Assembly (NCBI GenBank): GCA_026985615.1
Contig: JALSQD010000054.1
Location: 1 to 32,316, forward strand
Direction of reading: 5' to 3'
Origin: Thermaceae bacterium
Lineage (GTDB): Bacteria; Deinococcota; Deinococci; Deinococcales; Marinithermaceae
Length of the DNA stretch: 32,316 nt
Below are positions 30,901 to 32,316 of this stretch, one piece after another; position 1 is the first letter of the stretch, and the number at the start of each line of letters is the position of its first letter. The position numbers and the translations under genes are program-made. Under the pieces are notes generated by a model that saw only the letters and a program-made list of their open reading frames with translations, searched no databases and was not told the origin of the DNA.

Positions 30901-30977
30901 CCTGTGAATATAAATGTGGAGATCTAGGAAACGCCGATGACCATCGGCAAAACACGAAATATGCAGCGTGTGGATAA
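30892..30977 (+). promoter_or_regulatory. Cluster of DnaA-box-like 9-mers
   Basis: Two exact copies of TGTGGATAA, the reverse complement of the DnaA box TTATCCACA, at 30892-30900 and 30969-30977. Two near copies, TGTGAATAT (30903-30911) and TGTGGAGAT (30915-30923), follow the first at starts 11 and 12 bases apart in the same direction. Such helically phased tandem boxes are used by DnaA at oriC and at other DnaA-binding sites. No dnaA, dnaN or gyrB gene is seen in the window. Confidence 0.5.
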
Positions 30978-31020
30978 ACGCATAGGTTTACGAAACGGAA
31001 ACGCCCGAAGCCCATCGGCA
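30927..31020 (+). repeat. Two copies of a 23-24 base element with palindromic core
   Basis: Copies at 30927-30949 and 30997-31020 share GGAAACGCC at one end and CCATCGGCA at the other. The first has a 7-base-arm palindrome with a 2-base spacer; the second keeps one arm. They flank the second exact DnaA-box-like 9-mer. Confidence 0.55.
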
Positions 31021-31139
31021 TTTTCTTGTGAGGACCTTTTTACTGCAAATGTATCGCAGAAACCGCCGCCGCTTCCCGGCAAGGCCCCGCAGGCGGCCGA
31101 CCCGCCGCTCTCTGGGGCCCGGCGGGCGGGTAGAGCTTG

Positions 31140-31159
31140 CGGGCGCGGATCCGCGCCCG
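31140..31159. repeat. Perfect 20-base palindrome upstream of the PaaK-like gene
   Basis: GC-rich, identical to its reverse complement, centre GGATCC. It ends 17 bases before the possible -10 TACCCT, so it covers the -35 position and is a candidate operator. Confidence 0.5.
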
Positions 31160-31176
31160 GCCGGGCCGCGGGCCGT

Positions 31177-31182
31177 TACCCT
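31177..31182 (+). promoter_or_regulatory. Possible -10 of the PaaK-like gene
   Basis: TACCCT, 19 bases before the ATG at 31202. The leader would carry AAGGAGG (31190-31196 or so). Confidence 0.4.
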
Positions 31183-31201
31183 AGGGACTAAGGAGGAAGC
31201 C

Positions 31202-32316
31202 ATGAACCGGACCGAACGTCTCCAAGCGGTCGTCCGCGCGGCGGGGGATCACCCCCTCTACGCCAAGCGTCTGGCGGGCGTGGACCCGATCCGCTTCACC
31301 CCCGCGGACCTCGCCCAGATCGAGCCCGTAACCCGCGACGACTGGGTGGCCTTCCTGAAAGAGCAGCCGCGGCCGCCGGCGGGCACGGCGCTCGTGCACC
31401 TGACCCCCAGCCCGCTCCTTGGCTGGATGCCCGAGTACCTGGCGGCCGCCGACCTGGAGGCGCAGGCCGAAGCCCTGGGTGCCTACTTTGCGCGGCTGGG
31501 CCTTGCGGGCAAGCGGGTGATCGTGGCCTTCAGCTACCACGTTTTCGCCGGGGGCTGGCTCTTCCACGAGGCGCTGGTGCGCGCGGGGGCCGTCGTCTTC
31601 CCCCACGGCCCCGGCGAGGCGGCGCGCATCGCTGAGATCGCCCAGAAGTTCGGCTTCGACGCGCTCGTCTCCAACCCCAGCTTTGCCCTCAAGATCGCCG
31701 AGGCCGGGGGCCGCTTCGAGCTGCTGCTCGCCGGGGGCGAGCCTTTCACCTCGGTTCCCGGCTACCGCGAGCGGGTCCAGCGGGCCATTGGCGGCCGCGC
31801 CCTCGACGCCTACGGCACCAGCGAGCTGGGCATCGTGGCGGCGGAGACCTTGGACCAGGACGGGCTGTGGGAGATCCCCGAGATGGCGGTGCTCGAGATT
31901 TTGGACCCCGATACGCTCGAGCCCGCCCCCGACGGCGAGCGCGGCGAGCTGGTGGTCACGGCGCTCTCGCGCACGCTGATGCCGATGATCCGCTTCCGCA
32001 CCGGCGACCTGGCCATCGCCGAGCGCAGCGCGCGCGGTTTGCGCCTGCCCCGCGGCGTCTTCGGCCGCACCGACACGATGGTCAAGGTGAAGGGCGTCAA
32101 GCTCTACCCCACCGAGCTGGCGCCCATCCTGGCCGGCTTCGGCCTCGACCCGCGCGGTTTCCAGGTGGTCGTCGAGACCAAGGAGGGCAGCACCGACGCG
32201 CTGGTGCTGCGCGTAAAGGCCGCGGCCGTGCCCGAGGGGCTGGCCGAGGCGGTGCGCCGCGCCACCGGTCTGCGCGTAGACCGTATCGAGGTGGCCGAGG
32301 AGCTCGAAGGCGGGCT
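31202..32316 (+). CDS. PaaK-like AMP-forming ligase, partial, with altered P-loop
   Basis: 371 codons are visible; the right edge cuts the C-terminus. AAGGAGG lies 5 bases before the ATG. It aligns by eye with phenylacetate-CoA ligases: ALGAYFARLGLAGKRVIVAFSYHVFAGGWLFHEAL (91-125), LLAGGEPF (175-182), YGTSELG (204-210), RFRTGDL (264-270) and GRTDTMVKVKGVKLYP (288-303). The Gly/Ser/Thr-rich P-loop that PaaK has near residue 67 (SSGTTGKP-like) is here LTPSPLLGWMPE, so ATP handling may differ or the enzyme may use another substrate. A palindrome upstream may be an operator. Phenylacetate as substrate is not certain. Confidence 0.8.
   Translation, partial: MNRTERLQAVVRAAGDHPLYAKRLAGVDPIRFTPADLAQIEPVTRDDWVAFLKEQPRPPAGTALVHLTPSPLLGWMPEYLAAADLEAQAEALGAYFARLGLAGKRVIVAFSYHVFAGGWLFHEALVRAGAVVFPHGPGEAARIAEIAQKFGFDALVSNPSFALKIAEAGGRFELLLAGGEPFTSVPGYRERVQRAIGGRALDAYGTSELGIVAAETLDQDGLWEIPEMAVLEILDPDTLEPAPDGERGELVVTALSRTLMPMIRFRTGDLAIAERSARGLRLPRGVFGRTDTMVKVKGVKLYPTELAPILAGFGLDPRGFQVVVETKEGSTDALVLRVKAAAVPEGLAEAVRRATGLRVDRIEVAEELEGG

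Larger units (their letters stand above)
30901..31201. other. 301-base intergenic region between trpF and the PaaK-like gene
   Basis: The first 160 bases are AT-richer than anything else in the window and hold the DnaA-box-like cluster, plus two imperfect direct copies of a 23-24 base element (30927-30949 and 30997-31020), the first containing the palindrome GCCGATG-AC-CATCGGC. The second half is GC-rich: an inverted repeat CCCGCCG/CGGCGGG (31101-31126) and a perfect 20-base palindrome (31140-31159). No open frame with a plausible protein is present. Confidence 0.6.

Noticed and set aside
30892..31201. Calling this region oriC outright
   Set aside because: Only two exact DnaA boxes, no dnaA, dnaN or gyrB nearby, and no skew data; reported as a DnaA-box-like cluster only.

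Overview
The window is bacterial chromosome of very high GC content and dense gene packing. It most resembles a thermophile of the Deinococcota, family Thermaceae (Oceanithermus, Marinithermus or Thermus relatives). Three things suggest this: the proteins read like Thermus proteins (rpmB, aspC, ndk, murA and a fused chorismate mutase/DAHP synthase); many genes start directly downstream of a TANNNT -10 hexamer with no ribosome binding site, the leaderless style known from this phylum; and the coding sequence is rich in GAG, CTC and GCC codons. The assignment is from memory of these families, without a database search.

Left part (1-7350): a minus-strand rpmB - degenerate M23 protein - AI-2E-type permease cluster; lspA; a histidine kinase with a newly noticed 28-codon ORF in front; a secreted DUF2202 ferritin-like protein; aspartate aminotransferase; and an aldo/keto reductase divergent from ndk. 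The kinase and DUF2202 promoters share the same direct-repeat operator at the same distance from the -10, which suggests one regulon.

Middle (7351-20790): a hypothetical gene behind a PfkB-family kinase, an AlkA-type glycosylase, a membrane protein with a long Ala/Pro/Glu-rich tail, a YrhK-like small membrane protein, murA divergent from a ribbon-helix-helix gene (their -35 elements overlap), a Ser/Thr kinase fused to a PQQ-type propeller, an unassigned FMN-barrel-like protein with a cysteine-rich tail, the potassium transporter kup, an S9 peptidase and an EamA transporter.

Right part (20800-32316): a compact plus-strand run DUF456 - glutaredoxin-like - lgt - glmU - tatA - tatC - aroQ/aroG fusion - four-cluster ferredoxin, which joins lipoprotein modification, wall precursor synthesis, protein export and the shikimate entry step. 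Then come a HigB-HigA toxin-antitoxin pair, an operon of secreted protein - response regulator - histidine kinase divergent from trpF, a 300-base AT-richer region with tandem DnaA-box-like sequences, and a PaaK-like ligase cut by the right edge.

I saw no rRNA, tRNA, insertion sequence, prophage or CRISPR array.
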